14,105 nt of DNA from contig JBILVD010000025.1 in NCBI GenBank assembly GCA_044370655.1, forward strand, positions 1 through 14,105. The letters run 5' to 3'. The notes beneath the pieces are model-generated. The model saw nothing but the letters and a program-made list of their open reading frames with translations. It was not told where the DNA came from and searched no databases. Origin of the DNA: CAZFPN01 sp044370655 (GTDB taxonomy: Bacteria; Pseudomonadota; Alphaproteobacteria; Rickettsiales; Deianiraeaceae). This document shows, in pieces, positions 6,219 through 13,250 of this stretch (position 1 is its first letter; each line of letters starts with the position of its first letter). The position numbers and the translations under genes were made by a program.

Positions 6219-7568
6219 TTACCAATCTTCTTTTGTTTCGATTTGCTTTAAACCTGCTTCGTTTAAGTCATCAAATGCAACTTGTTTGATGTTTAGAGGT
6301 TTTGCCATGCGGTTAACAATTGGCACAAATCTGCCTTGAACTGATGCTTTCAAAACTTGATATTTCTTTGCCGAAAGGTCTATAGATTTACCTAAATCCT
6401 TAACAAATTCAAGAACTGCTCCCGTCCTTGCAATTAAGACTTTTACATCTTCCATCATTTCTTCTGCCTTCTCATTTAGCTCAATTTTAGCAGAATAAAG
6501 TTTTATAGTGTCAAGCAAAAAATCTAATATAACAGGAGTTAAAATACCAACTTCTTTTTCTCGCACTTTTTTTAACAAATCTGGATTTTCCTCGGATATA
6601 CGAGAAAGCATTCTATCAAATGGTAGATACACAAAAAGATGTGTATGGTTTATTTGTATGTTTGGTAATAATTCTTTTACCTTTTTTTCAACTGCGGTTT
6701 TGTAGTCTTTTTTTGTAAATATATTAATTGAACTTTCAACACTTCTCATAAATTCTGTTGTTTCCGCTCCTAGCTTTGTTGAGGATTTGCTGTCAATTAT
6801 TAGTACGTCTTTTTTACCAGAATTTGGAATTAAAATAACAACATCGGCAATTAATCCTTCCCCATTACTCTTTCCTGCAACTTGCGTGAAGTAGTCAACC
6901 CCATATTTAAGCCCCATATTATCAAGTTGATTGGCTATTGTATGCTCTCCGTGATTGCCCGCCTCCTTACTTCCTGTTAAAATCTTTGTGAAGAATTCTA
7001 TAGGTTTTTGATGGCTTAAGAGTTTTTCTTGTTGAAGCGTTAAGTTTTGCTGTATTTTAATTATTGTTTCCTTAACATCTTTCTCCATAATTTTTGTAAA
7101 AGCATCGCTTGCTTCTTTCGTCATTTCTTTACTTCTATCTTCGGTATATTTTGCTAATTGGTCGTAAATTGCTTTATATTGTTCCCTGTTTTGAGTTGTA
7201 ATTTCAAGTTTTGCGGTTTGAAGAAGTTGCTTTAAATCCGATTCTAATTTTTCTTGAGAAGATAGTTTTTCTTGCATTTTTATTATTTCTCTAGTTGCAT
7301 TTTCAAGCTTTGTTTCAATTTGAGATTTCTCCCTTTCTAAATTTTGTTTAAATTTTAGCTCTGACTCAAGCCTTGCAATTGATGAAGTTTTGAATTCAAA
7401 TTGAGAAACAAGCTCGTTGTAATTTTGCAACGCTAGAGCCTCTCTACCTTGTAAAATCTTAAATTCTTCGGTTAATTTTTGCATTTCTAACTTAATGTTT
7501 CTTATTATAACAAAATGCAAGACAAAACAAATTCCGCACGTTAACGAGACTAAAATAATATATTCCAT
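6219..7568 (-). CDS. rmuC: RmuC family protein (DNA recombination-associated)
   Basis: RmuC family proteins have a nuclease-like fold and are thought to limit recombination at inverted repeats; the biochemical activity is poorly known. This 449-residue copy begins with a membrane segment (about residues 4-24). A long predicted coiled coil follows, rich in Glu, Lys, Leu and Gln (about 25-180). The conserved RmuC domain spans about 190-400, with NHGEHTIANQLDNMGL, the DVLIIDSKSST strand where the fold's Asp and Lys lie, HLFVYLPFDRML, and a helical tail. The order TM-coiled coil-nuclease domain and the length are typical. It converges on pstB with only 11 bases between the stops, and diverges from ftsW. 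No Shine-Dalgarno sequence precedes the ATG. Confidence 0.9.
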   Translation of the reverse strand: MEYIILVSLTCGICFVLHFVIIRNIKLEMQKLTEEFKILQGREALALQNYNELVSQFEFKTSSIARLESELKFKQNLEREKSQIETKLENATREIIKMQEKLSSQEKLESDLKQLLQTAKLEITTQNREQYKAIYDQLAKYTEDRSKEMTKEASDAFTKIMEKDVKETIIKIQQNLTLQQEKLLSHQKPIEFFTKILTGSKEAGNHGEHTIANQLDNMGLKYGVDYFTQVAGKSNGEGLIADVVILIPNSGKKDVLIIDSKSSTKLGAETTEFMRSVESSINIFTKKDYKTAVEKKVKELLPNIQINHTHLFVYLPFDRMLSRISEENPDLLKKVREKEVGILTPVILDFLLDTIKLYSAKIELNEKAEEMMEDVKVLIARTGAVLEFVKDLGKSIDLSAKKYQVLKASVQGRFVPIVNRMAKPLNIKQVAFDDLNEAGLKQIETKEDW

Positions 7569-7569
7569 T

Positions 7570-7598
7570 TTGTAAAATTTTTGTTGCTCTTTTATCTA
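7570..7598 (+). promoter_or_regulatory. Possible ftsW promoter
   Basis: TTGTAA (7570-7575) and TATCTA (7593-7598) are separated by 17 bases. RNA would start at about 7605, which is after the ATG at 7601 but before that at 7640. This favours 7640 as the ftsW start. The match is weak. Confidence 0.3.
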
Positions 7599-7639
7599 AA
7601 ATGATTTTAATCTATTGTAAAGAGATTTTTGATAAATTA

Positions 7640-8884
7640 ATGATAACCCGTAAAAACCCTTTATTTTTTTGGATAAACTCGCTTCATAAAACGACATTTT
7701 TTACAGTCTTAACCTTAATTTTAATAGGAATTATCGTGTCTTTTTCTCTTAGTTATGCGGCTTCTGAAAAAGTTGGTTTAAAAGGTGTTACTTTTTTTTC
7801 TAAACACCTTGTTTTTACTGGTGTTGCAGTTATTATGATTATTGCAATTTCAATGCAGTCTACAAGCACTCTTAAATGGATTTGTTTTATTGGAATTATT
7901 GGAGTTTTATGTGCAATAATAATGACGCTTTTTGGGGGAGAGATTAAGGGGTCCCGTAGGTGGATTAATTTTGGCGGTTTTTCTATTCAACCATCAGAAT
8001 TTTTAAAGCCTTTATATATATATATATTTAGTTTGATTTTTGCTAATTTAGAAGGTTTAAAGCTGAAACAGGAAAGTCTAAAAGTTTTTCATATTTTGCT
8101 TTTTGGTCTACATTTTATAATTAATTTATTACTATTTTTACAACCAGATTTTGGTATGATTTTAACTTTTAATTTGCTTTTTTTAGCTCTTTTTTATATA
8201 AACCTAAATTCGATAAAGAGTTTTTTTTTAGGAGGATTGCTTTTGGGGTTTTGTGCGGCTTTTATAGGATTTTTTCTTGAGCATGTAAAATTTAGGATAA
8301 AAACATTCTTTTTTGGTCTTGAAAATTACCAGTCAAAACTTGCATTTGAAGCAATTCAAAATGGAGGTTTTTTTGGTAGCGGATTTGCCGAAAGTAAGTT
8401 AAAATTCACACTCCCAGAAGCTCATAATGATTTTATTTTTGCTATATTAATTGAAGAATTTGGATTTATCTTTGTTGCAATTTTAGGGCTTGTTTTTTTA
8501 CTGCTTGTTTTTTCAAATTTTGTTTATATTTTTGATTTTAAAGAAAAATTGACTAAAATGTTTGCTAAAATCAATTATACATCAGAAACGACAGACGAAA
8601 GCACTATTATCTCAATAATTAAAAAAAATTACAAGCAACAAAATGCAAAAAAATATTTAAATATATATATAGATTTCCTATTCACAAGAAATTTTATCTT
8701 TCTAACCTCGGTTTTATTGATATTTGAGTTTTTTTTAAACGCTTCTGTAAGTTTAAACTTAGCACCAACAAAAGGGATTGCAATGCCATTTATTAGCTAT
8801 GGAGGCTCTTCTCTTGTTTCGCACGGAATTTTAATCGGTCTTTTACTTGCTTTTAACAGGAAAAGATATTTTTTTCTCATTTAA
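7640..8884 (+). CDS. ftsW: FtsW-type peptidoglycan glycosyltransferase, with an extra loop
   Basis: This SEDS-family membrane protein is predicted to polymerise septal peptidoglycan from lipid II. It is polytopic with about ten hydrophobic segments. Family blocks are RRWINFGGFSIQPSEFLKP, LQPDFGM, HNDFIFAILIEEFGF, and PTKGIAMPFISYGGSSLV near the C-terminus. The PTKG form favours FtsW over RodA, where V/T-GIPLP is usual. The frame is open from ATG 7601, but I chose 7640: MITRKNPLFFWINSLHK looks like the normal cytoplasmic N-terminus, and the possible promoter lies too close to 7601. Between the segment ending near residue 298 and the next beginning near 348 lies a hydrophilic stretch of about 45 residues, with Lys, Ser, Thr and Asn, roughly 30 longer than in FtsW proteins I know. 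RodA remains the alternative. Confidence 0.85.
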   Translation: MITRKNPLFFWINSLHKTTFFTVLTLILIGIIVSFSLSYAASEKVGLKGVTFFSKHLVFTGVAVIMIIAISMQSTSTLKWICFIGIIGVLCAIIMTLFGGEIKGSRRWINFGGFSIQPSEFLKPLYIYIFSLIFANLEGLKLKQESLKVFHILLFGLHFIINLLLFLQPDFGMILTFNLLFLALFYINLNSIKSFFLGGLLLGFCAAFIGFFLEHVKFRIKTFFFGLENYQSKLAFEAIQNGGFFGSGFAESKLKFTLPEAHNDFIFAILIEEFGFIFVAILGLVFLLLVFSNFVYIFDFKEKLTKMFAKINYTSETTDESTIISIIKKNYKQQNAKKYLNIYIDFLFTRNFIFLTSVLLIFEFFLNASVSLNLAPTKGIAMPFISYGGSSLVSHGILIGLLLAFNRKRYFFLI

Positions 8885-8897
8885 ATGTAAAAAAAAC

Positions 8898-8925
8898 TTG
8901 ACTTATAGAAAAAGACTAATAAAAT
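8898..8925 (+). promoter_or_regulatory. Predicted promoter of the rpsN-rpsE block
   Basis: TTGACT (8898-8903) and TAAAAT (8920-8925) are 16 bases apart. RNA would start near 8932, leaving a leader of about 40 bases before ATG 8972. The leader is A/T-rich with no Shine-Dalgarno sequence or clear hairpin. Confidence 0.5.
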
Positions 8926-8971
8926 ATATAGCATTCACATTAGTGTTAAATAAATTAAATTTTTGCGAATA

Positions 8972-9340
8972 ATGGCTAAAAAAGGTAGAATTGAAAGAAA
9001 CGAACGTGTAAAAGCGGTTGTCGCTTCTCAGGCAGAAAAAAGACAAAGCTTGAAGGAGAAACAGAGAGAGGTTTACAACTCTTACTCTAAAAAAATAGTG
9101 GAAGCTAAAACAGAAGATGCAAAAAGAGAATTATTGCAAAAAGCAAGTATGGAACTTTTTCAAATCTCTGTTGTTTTCCAAAAAATTAGAAGAGATGGCT
9201 CTAAAACTAGAGTGAGAAACAGATGTGCCTTAACTGGTCGTCCTCGTGGATATCACAGTATGTTTGGAATTAGTAGAAACCTAATTAGGGAAGCTGCTTC
9301 TTTTGGTTTAATTATGGGTCTAAGAAAATCTAGTTGGTAA
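8972..9340 (+). CDS. rpsN: 30S ribosomal protein uS14, extended form
   Basis: S14 is a late-assembling protein of the small-subunit head. The C-terminal half is clear: RVRNRCALTGRPRGYHSMFGISRNLIREAA and the final LRKSSW. It lacks the CxxC pairs of the zinc-binding type. At 122 residues it is about 21 longer than the usual 101; the extra residues lie in the charged helical middle (about 35-65). I place the start at ATG 8972 (MAKKGRIER), since family proteins begin MAK. A TTG at 8963 in the same frame adds only MRI. It is first in a five-gene ribosomal block whose spacers are 3 to 7 bases. The usual upstream neighbours (rplN, rplX, rplE) are absent and ftsW lies there instead. Confidence 0.93.
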   Translation: MAKKGRIERNERVKAVVASQAEKRQSLKEKQREVYNSYSKKIVEAKTEDAKRELLQKASMELFQISVVFQKIRRDGSKTRVRNRCALTGRPRGYHSMFGISRNLIREAASFGLIMGLRKSSW

Positions 9341-9344
9341 TTTT

Positions 9345-9743
9345 ATGAGCGTTAATCATCTTGTTAGCTACTTTATCGCAACTGTTAATAATGCAGGTAA
9401 AGTAGGAAAAAGTCATATTGAATTCACTTACAGTAAGGTAATTGAAGGAATTGCAAAAGTAATGTTAGAAGAAGGCTTTATCAAGTCTTATTCTGTGCTT
9501 GAGGAGAAAAAAGGAATAAAAACAGTAAAAATTGAACTTTCTTACTTTAAAAATTCTTTCATAATTAAAGATTTTAAAGTTGTTTCAAAGCCTGGTCGTC
9601 GTGCATACTTAAATATTGCTGATATAAAACCTTTTTATGATGGTCTAGGCTTTTTCATCCTTTCCACAAATAAAGGTATTATGACAGATAAAACCGCAAA
9701 ACAATTAAATGTTGGCGGAGAAGTTTTATGTAAAATATTTTAA
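9345..9743 (+). CDS. rpsH: 30S ribosomal protein uS8
   Basis: S8 binds helix 21 of 16S rRNA early in assembly and, in E. coli, represses the spc operon by binding its own mRNA. The protein has the normal length of 132 residues. The C-terminal block LSTNKGIMTDKTAKQLNVGG, followed by EVLCKIF, is nearly identical to the family consensus, and SKPGRRAY is also conserved. The start lies four bases after the rpsN stop, with no Shine-Dalgarno sequence in the spacer or in the end of rpsN. It therefore probably relies on coupling or reinitiation. Confidence 0.96.
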   Translation: MSVNHLVSYFIATVNNAGKVGKSHIEFTYSKVIEGIAKVMLEEGFIKSYSVLEEKKGIKTVKIELSYFKNSFIIKDFKVVSKPGRRAYLNIADIKPFYDGLGFFILSTNKGIMTDKTAKQLNVGGEVLCKIF

Positions 9744-9746
9744 TAT

Positions 9747-10301
9747 ATGTCAAGGCTTGCTTCAAAACCTATCGTACTTAGTGCAGGAATTACCTGTGCG
9801 ATTGAAGGTTCAAATCTTAAAATAACACAAGGAAATAAGGCAAAACTTTTTCCTTTCAATTCAAATTATATTGACGTTAAAATTGAATCTAATTCAGTTC
9901 TATTTTCAAGAAAAGAAGGCGTAAAAACTCCAATTTCTTTAAGAGGATTACTTGGAACAACCTGGGCCTTATTCAAACAATCTCTTAAAGATTTAAGCGA
10001 GGGGTGTAAAGCTAAACTAAACTTTGTAGGAGTTGGTTATAAAGCACAAGTTGTAAAAGCAGGCGGTTTTAACTATTTAAGGATCACGGTTGGATTTAGT
10101 CACCCAATTTTTGTCTTTATTCCAAGCAACATATCAGTTTCTATGGATAAAGAAACAGCAGTGGTGTCAGGTGATGATGCTCAAACGGTAATGCAATTTT
10201 GTGCAAAAGTAAGAGCACAAAAAAAACCGACTGTTTATCACGGAACTGGTGTTATTGTAAATAACGAAGTGATTATAAAAAAAGTAGGTAAGAAAAAATA
10301 A
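9747..10301 (+). CDS. rplF: 50S ribosomal protein uL6
   Basis: L6 lies near the GTPase-associated centre of the large subunit, beside the sarcin-ricin loop. It has two tandem similar domains. The first (about 1-85) ends in RGLLGTTWALFKQSLKDLSEG. The second includes KLNFVGVGYKAQVV, FSHPIFVFIP and the tail KKPTVYHGTGVIVNNEVII, then KKVGKKK. The 184 residues are slightly over the usual 177. The start is three bases after the rpsH stop, with no room for a ribosome binding site. Confidence 0.96.
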   Translation: MSRLASKPIVLSAGITCAIEGSNLKITQGNKAKLFPFNSNYIDVKIESNSVLFSRKEGVKTPISLRGLLGTTWALFKQSLKDLSEGCKAKLNFVGVGYKAQVVKAGGFNYLRITVGFSHPIFVFIPSNISVSMDKETAVVSGDDAQTVMQFCAKVRAQKKPTVYHGTGVIVNNEVIIKKVGKKK

Positions 10302-10308
10302 TTAGTCT

Positions 10309-10650
10309 ATGTCATACAACAAAAATGATACTAAAATTCACAAGAAAAGACTAGCAGTAAGGGCTAGAAGAGGTGATGTGAAATTTGAAATTTACTTTAA
10401 AAAAACAAACAACCATTTTTATTTGGTTGTTTATAATGTAGTTGAGGGTAAGGAAGTTTTTTGCTATTCCACACTTAACTTAAAAGGTGAAAGAAACAAT
10501 GTTCAAACTGCAAAAAAAGTAGGCGAGAGCGTTGCAGAATGGTGCCTTTCAAACAAAATCCCAGCCGTATATTTCAATAAACTGAAATATAAATTTCATG
10601 GAAAAATAGAAGCAGCAGTTAGTGCTTTCAACAATAAATTCAATAGTTAA
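10309..10650 (+). CDS. rplR: 50S ribosomal protein uL18
   Basis: L18 attaches 5S rRNA to the large subunit's central protuberance. The 113 residues are somewhat shorter than the usual 117-120 and rather divergent, but the pattern is clear: a basic N-terminus (HKKRLAVRARR), FYLVVYN where relatives have the IYAQVID strand, CYSTLNLKG, ETAKKVG-like TAKKVGESVAEWC, and the 5S-binding tail FNKLKYKFHGKIEAAVSAF, matching the usual FDRGGY-YHGR-ALA segment. The seven-base spacer from rplF contains no Shine-Dalgarno sequence. Position between L6 and S5 confirms the call. Confidence 0.93.
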   Translation: MSYNKNDTKIHKKRLAVRARRGDVKFEIYFKKTNNHFYLVVYNVVEGKEVFCYSTLNLKGERNNVQTAKKVGESVAEWCLSNKIPAVYFNKLKYKFHGKIEAAVSAFNNKFNS

Positions 10651-10656
10651 TAGATT

Positions 10657-11208
10657 ATGGCAACTCCTGAAAATAAATCAAACTTTTTTGAGTACACACT
10701 TAGTGTTAGAAGAGTGGTAAAAGTTACAACTGGTGGTAGAGTTTCTTCTTATAGTGTTCTTGTCCTTGTTGCAAGCCCTGATGGTCAATTTGGTTGGGGG
10801 ACTGGTTCCGCATTAGAACTTTTTGGGGCAAAGAAAAAGGCAATAAATAGAGCGAAGAAAAATATTACAAAAGTTAATACCAGAGCGGGAAGAACAATAC
10901 CTCATATGGTTGAGGAAAAATTTGGTGCAACAAGCATAATTATTCGCCCTGCAGCTCCTGGAACTGGTATAGTTGCGGGAGGAACAGTTCGTTCTGTTTT
11001 AGAAGCCATTGGTCTAAAAGATGTTGTTGCAAAAATAATAGGCTCGGGTAATAAATATACAACCCTTCTTTGCACCGCTAAAGCTCTTACAAAACTTCGT
11101 TCTCTTAGAACAATTGCTAATTCTCGCTCTAAAGCAGTGAAAGACATCATTCCCTCGAAACAAGATGAAGCAAAAGAACAAACCGAGGTAGTAGTTAGTA
11201 ACGCTTAA
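10657..11208 (+). CDS. rpsE: 30S ribosomal protein uS5
   Basis: S5 lies at the mRNA entry side of the small subunit and affects decoding accuracy. The N-terminal double-stranded-RNA-binding-like domain (about 8-75) contains VRRVVKVTTGGRVSSYSVLV and the GWGTGSA loop. The C-terminal domain carries the near-invariant RPAAPGTGIVAGGTVRSVLE and GSGNKYTTLLCTAKAL. At 183 residues it has a slightly extended acidic tail. It ends the ribosomal block: the usual followers rpmD, rplO and secY are missing here. Its TAA and the TAA of dcd on the other strand share the palindrome TTAA at 11205-11208. Confidence 0.96.
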   Translation: MATPENKSNFFEYTLSVRRVVKVTTGGRVSSYSVLVLVASPDGQFGWGTGSALELFGAKKKAINRAKKNITKVNTRAGRTIPHMVEEKFGATSIIIRPAAPGTGIVAGGTVRSVLEAIGLKDVVAKIIGSGNKYTTLLCTAKALTKLRSLRTIANSRSKAVKDIIPSKQDEAKEQTEVVVSNA

Positions 11209-11774
11209 ACTTTTGGCAACGTTACCCCTTGTTGACCTTGATATTTCCCTAATTTATCCTTGTAAGATGTTTTACATTCTTTATCTCCTTTTAAGAATAA
11301 AAATTGACAAGCTCCTTCACCTGCATAAATTTTTGCTGGCAAGGGAGTAGTATTTGAAAATTCAAGAGTAACATATCCCTCCCATTCTGGCTCTAACGGC
11401 GTAACATTTACTATAATTCCACATCTTGCATATGTTGATTTCCCAACACAAATAACAAGCACATCTCTAGGAATTTTAAATTTCTCAACCGTTCTTGCAA
11501 GTGCAAAACTATTCGGAGGTATTATGCATTCATCTCCAATTTTTGAAACAAAGGTTTTTTCTGAGAAGTTTTTTGGGTCTACAATTGAAGAATTAATATT
11601 TGTGAAAATTTTAAATTCATTTGCGACTCTAGCATCGTATCCATATGAAGAAAGACCATATGAGATTATTTTTTCGCCATTTTCAAAACTCCTCACTTGA
11701 GTTTTAGAAAACGGATATATCATCTCGTTTTCTAGAGAAAGTTTTTCTATTTCAAAATCACTTAATATTGTCAT
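11205..11774 (-). CDS. dcd: dCTP deaminase
   Basis: Dcd converts dCTP to dUTP, feeding dTMP synthesis. The 189 residues match the alphaproteobacterial form closely, with conserved runs IISYGLSSYGYDARV, VDPKNF, CIIPPNSFALARTVE, VLVICVGKSTYARCG, VTPLEPEWEGYVTLEFSNTT (catalytic Glu at about 138 in LEFSN) and GACQFLFL. Rickettsial homologues share most of these blocks as I remember them. The start is ATG 11774; an in-frame TTG at 11783 overlaps yebC and adds only MIK. It lies one base after the yebC stop, so is translated by coupling. It is third in the rpsD-yebC-dcd unit and converges on rpsE. Confidence 0.96.
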   Translation of the reverse strand: MTILSDFEIEKLSLENEMIYPFSKTQVRSFENGEKIISYGLSSYGYDARVANEFKIFTNINSSIVDPKNFSEKTFVSKIGDECIIPPNSFALARTVEKFKIPRDVLVICVGKSTYARCGIIVNVTPLEPEWEGYVTLEFSNTTPLPAKIYAGEGACQFLFLKGDKECKTSYKDKLGKYQGQQGVTLPKV

Positions 11775-11775
11775 T

Positions 11776-12531
11776 TTAATCAAAATTTTTATAAATTATG
11801 GATATGTCGTCTAACTCTTCAAGCTCGTCAACCATTTTACAAGTTTTTTCTATTTGTTCGTTATTTACCTCTATTTTATTTTTTGAACGCCATTCTATTT
11901 CTGCAATATCCGCCTCTCCAAATGTTAATTCAAGGCTATTTTTTATTGAATTAAAATCTTTAAATTCGCATAAAATTTCAATTGCAGGGTGGGAAATTTC
12001 TTCATCGTCCGCTTCTTCAACAATTTGCGATTCAACTACATCTAAGGCTCCCAGATCTATTGCTTTTTCAAAGATCTTTTCAAGTAAATCGTCTTTGAAT
12101 TTATATTTTATAACTCCTAGATTTTGAAATAAAAAGTCTATTGCGGAACTCTCGGCAATAGATGCCCCATATCTACTTGCAATTCCTCTAGTATCTGAGG
12201 CTGAGCGATTTTTATTGTCAGTTAATGCTTTTGCTAAAATAAAAATTCCCCCAGGGAGTGAGATGAGGTAGTAGCATTCTTCATAATTTGCAGAAGATGA
12301 ATCTGATGCATTTGCTCTCTTTATTGCATCTTGAATTTTTTCATTTGGCATATTGCAAAGCCTTGCTTTTTGGCGTGCAAGACGAAGTTTGGGATTAAAT
12401 TTTTCGTCAGCCCCTCCAAGTTTAACCGCCGTGAATATTTCCCTTTGAATTTTGGTAAATATCCTAGAACGCTTAGCATCTTGACCGTTTTTCCTATGTT
12501 TAATTGTTTTTGCATGGGAATGCCCTGCCAT
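11776..12531 (-). CDS. yebC: YebC/PmpR family protein
   Basis: YebC family members have been described as transcriptional regulators (PmpR). More recently some have been linked to relieving ribosome stalling at proline runs, and the mitochondrial relative TACO1 acts in translation. This one has 251 residues, normal length. It begins MAGHSHAKTIKHRKNGQD and continues through FTKIQREIFTAVKLGG, RARLCNMPNEKIQDAIKRA-like text and YEECYY. The acidic middle (VEEADDEE) and the ending IYKNFD are also typical. The N-terminal Ser/Trp of many members (MAGHSKWANI) is replaced by HAKTI. Lying between rpsD and dcd in one operon, a translation role is plausible but inferred. The spacer from rpsD is 15 bases without a Shine-Dalgarno sequence. 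Confidence 0.93.
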   Translation of the reverse strand: MAGHSHAKTIKHRKNGQDAKRSRIFTKIQREIFTAVKLGGADEKFNPKLRLARQKARLCNMPNEKIQDAIKRANASDSSSANYEECYYLISLPGGIFILAKALTDNKNRSASDTRGIASRYGASIAESSAIDFLFQNLGVIKYKFKDDLLEKIFEKAIDLGALDVVESQIVEEADDEEISHPAIEILCEFKDFNSIKNSLELTFGEADIAEIEWRSKNKIEVNNEQIEKTCKMVDELEELDDISIIYKNFD

Positions 12532-12546
12532 TTTCTTACAAAGATG

Positions 12547-13158
12547 TTATCTTGAAAAGAATTCAATAGCAGAAGATATATTTATGTCACTTTCAAAAGG
12601 AATTTCTGCAACAGTCGGCATCCTTTTTAGCGTAACAGTGAATGTATCTTTGTTCACTTCTAGATAATCAGGCACTTTTCTTCCTCCATTTGCAAAAAAC
12701 TCTTTTACGGAAGGTATTTCTCTTGCCGAGGAGCTAAGTTGAAGGGTGTCCCCAACTTTCATTTTTATGCTTTTAATTGTTACCTTTTTACCATTTAAGC
12801 AAAGGTGACCGTGAGAAGCAAGTTGCCTTGCAAGGAATATTGTTGAAGCAAGACCAGACCTGTAAGCGATTACGTAAATCATGCTTTCAAGACTGTTAAC
12901 CAGAGCTTGCACTGGGTTTAATAGTGATGCAACTGCTTTTCTTGAAAGAGCTTTAAGTTGCTTTTCTGTTAAAACATAATAAGCTTTTACTTTTTGCACT
13001 TTTAAGTTTTGCTTTCCAAAGTCACTACCATACCTTCTAACTGTTTTATGTTGACCTGGGTAGTAAGGTTTTTTAATAAAAGCATCGTTTGCCTTGCCCC
13101 ACAAATTCACGCCGTAACTACGGCACTTTCTTGATTTAACTGCTACAACTTTAGACAT
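12547..13158 (-). CDS. rpsD: 30S ribosomal protein uS4
   Basis: S4 is a primary assembly protein that nucleates folding of the 16S rRNA 5' domain. The 203 residues fit the family. The N-terminal domain contains RKCRSYGVNLWGK and the GQHKTVRRYGSDFGKQNLKVQKVK block, close to the alphaproteobacterial form. The S4 RNA-binding domain (about 92-155) contains SGLASTIFLARQLASHGHL and the NGKKVTI strand. It stands apart from the alpha operon (rpsM, rpsK, rpoA), which is common in alphaproteobacteria. It heads the rpsD-yebC-dcd unit and has a predicted promoter of its own. No Shine-Dalgarno sequence lies within 20 bases of the ATG. Confidence 0.96.
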   Translation of the reverse strand: MSKVVAVKSRKCRSYGVNLWGKANDAFIKKPYYPGQHKTVRRYGSDFGKQNLKVQKVKAYYVLTEKQLKALSRKAVASLLNPVQALVNSLESMIYVIAYRSGLASTIFLARQLASHGHLCLNGKKVTIKSIKMKVGDTLQLSSSAREIPSVKEFFANGGRKVPDYLEVNKDTFTVTLKRMPTVAEIPFESDINISSAIEFFSR

Positions 13159-13189
13159 TAATCTAATAAATATATTATAAACTTCCTGT

Positions 13190-13217
13190 ATATTAACACT
13201 AAAAAAATAAATTTCAA
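13190..13217 (-). promoter_or_regulatory. Predicted promoter of rpsD-yebC-dcd
   Basis: On the minus strand, TTGAAA (13217-13212) and TAATAT (13195-13190) are 16 bases apart, giving a leader of about 25 bases. It lies in the 92-base gap between maf and rpsD, which is otherwise only A/T runs with no clear hairpin terminator. Confidence 0.5.
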
Positions 13218-13250
13218 GTGTTTTTTTGCTTTTTTAAAATATTTTTTTAA

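Noticed and set aside
8963..8971. TTG start for rpsN
   Set aside because: It only adds MRI before MAKKGR. Family proteins begin MAK, and ATG 8972 is available.
11775..11783. TTG start for dcd
   Set aside because: It overlaps the yebC stop and adds MIK. ATG 11774, one base after that stop, fits the family length.
11798..12127. 109-codon plus-strand frame opposite yebC
   Set aside because: A serine-rich low-complexity translation produced by the acidic codons of yebC read backwards.
12321..12566. Overlapping frames on both strands at the yebC 5' end
   Set aside because: Both are shadows of yebC, whose N-terminus MAGHSHAKT is unmistakable.
13159..13250. Intrinsic terminator after maf
   Set aside because: There are long T runs but no GC-containing hairpin in front of them. 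The gap is explained by A/T bias plus the rpsD promoter.
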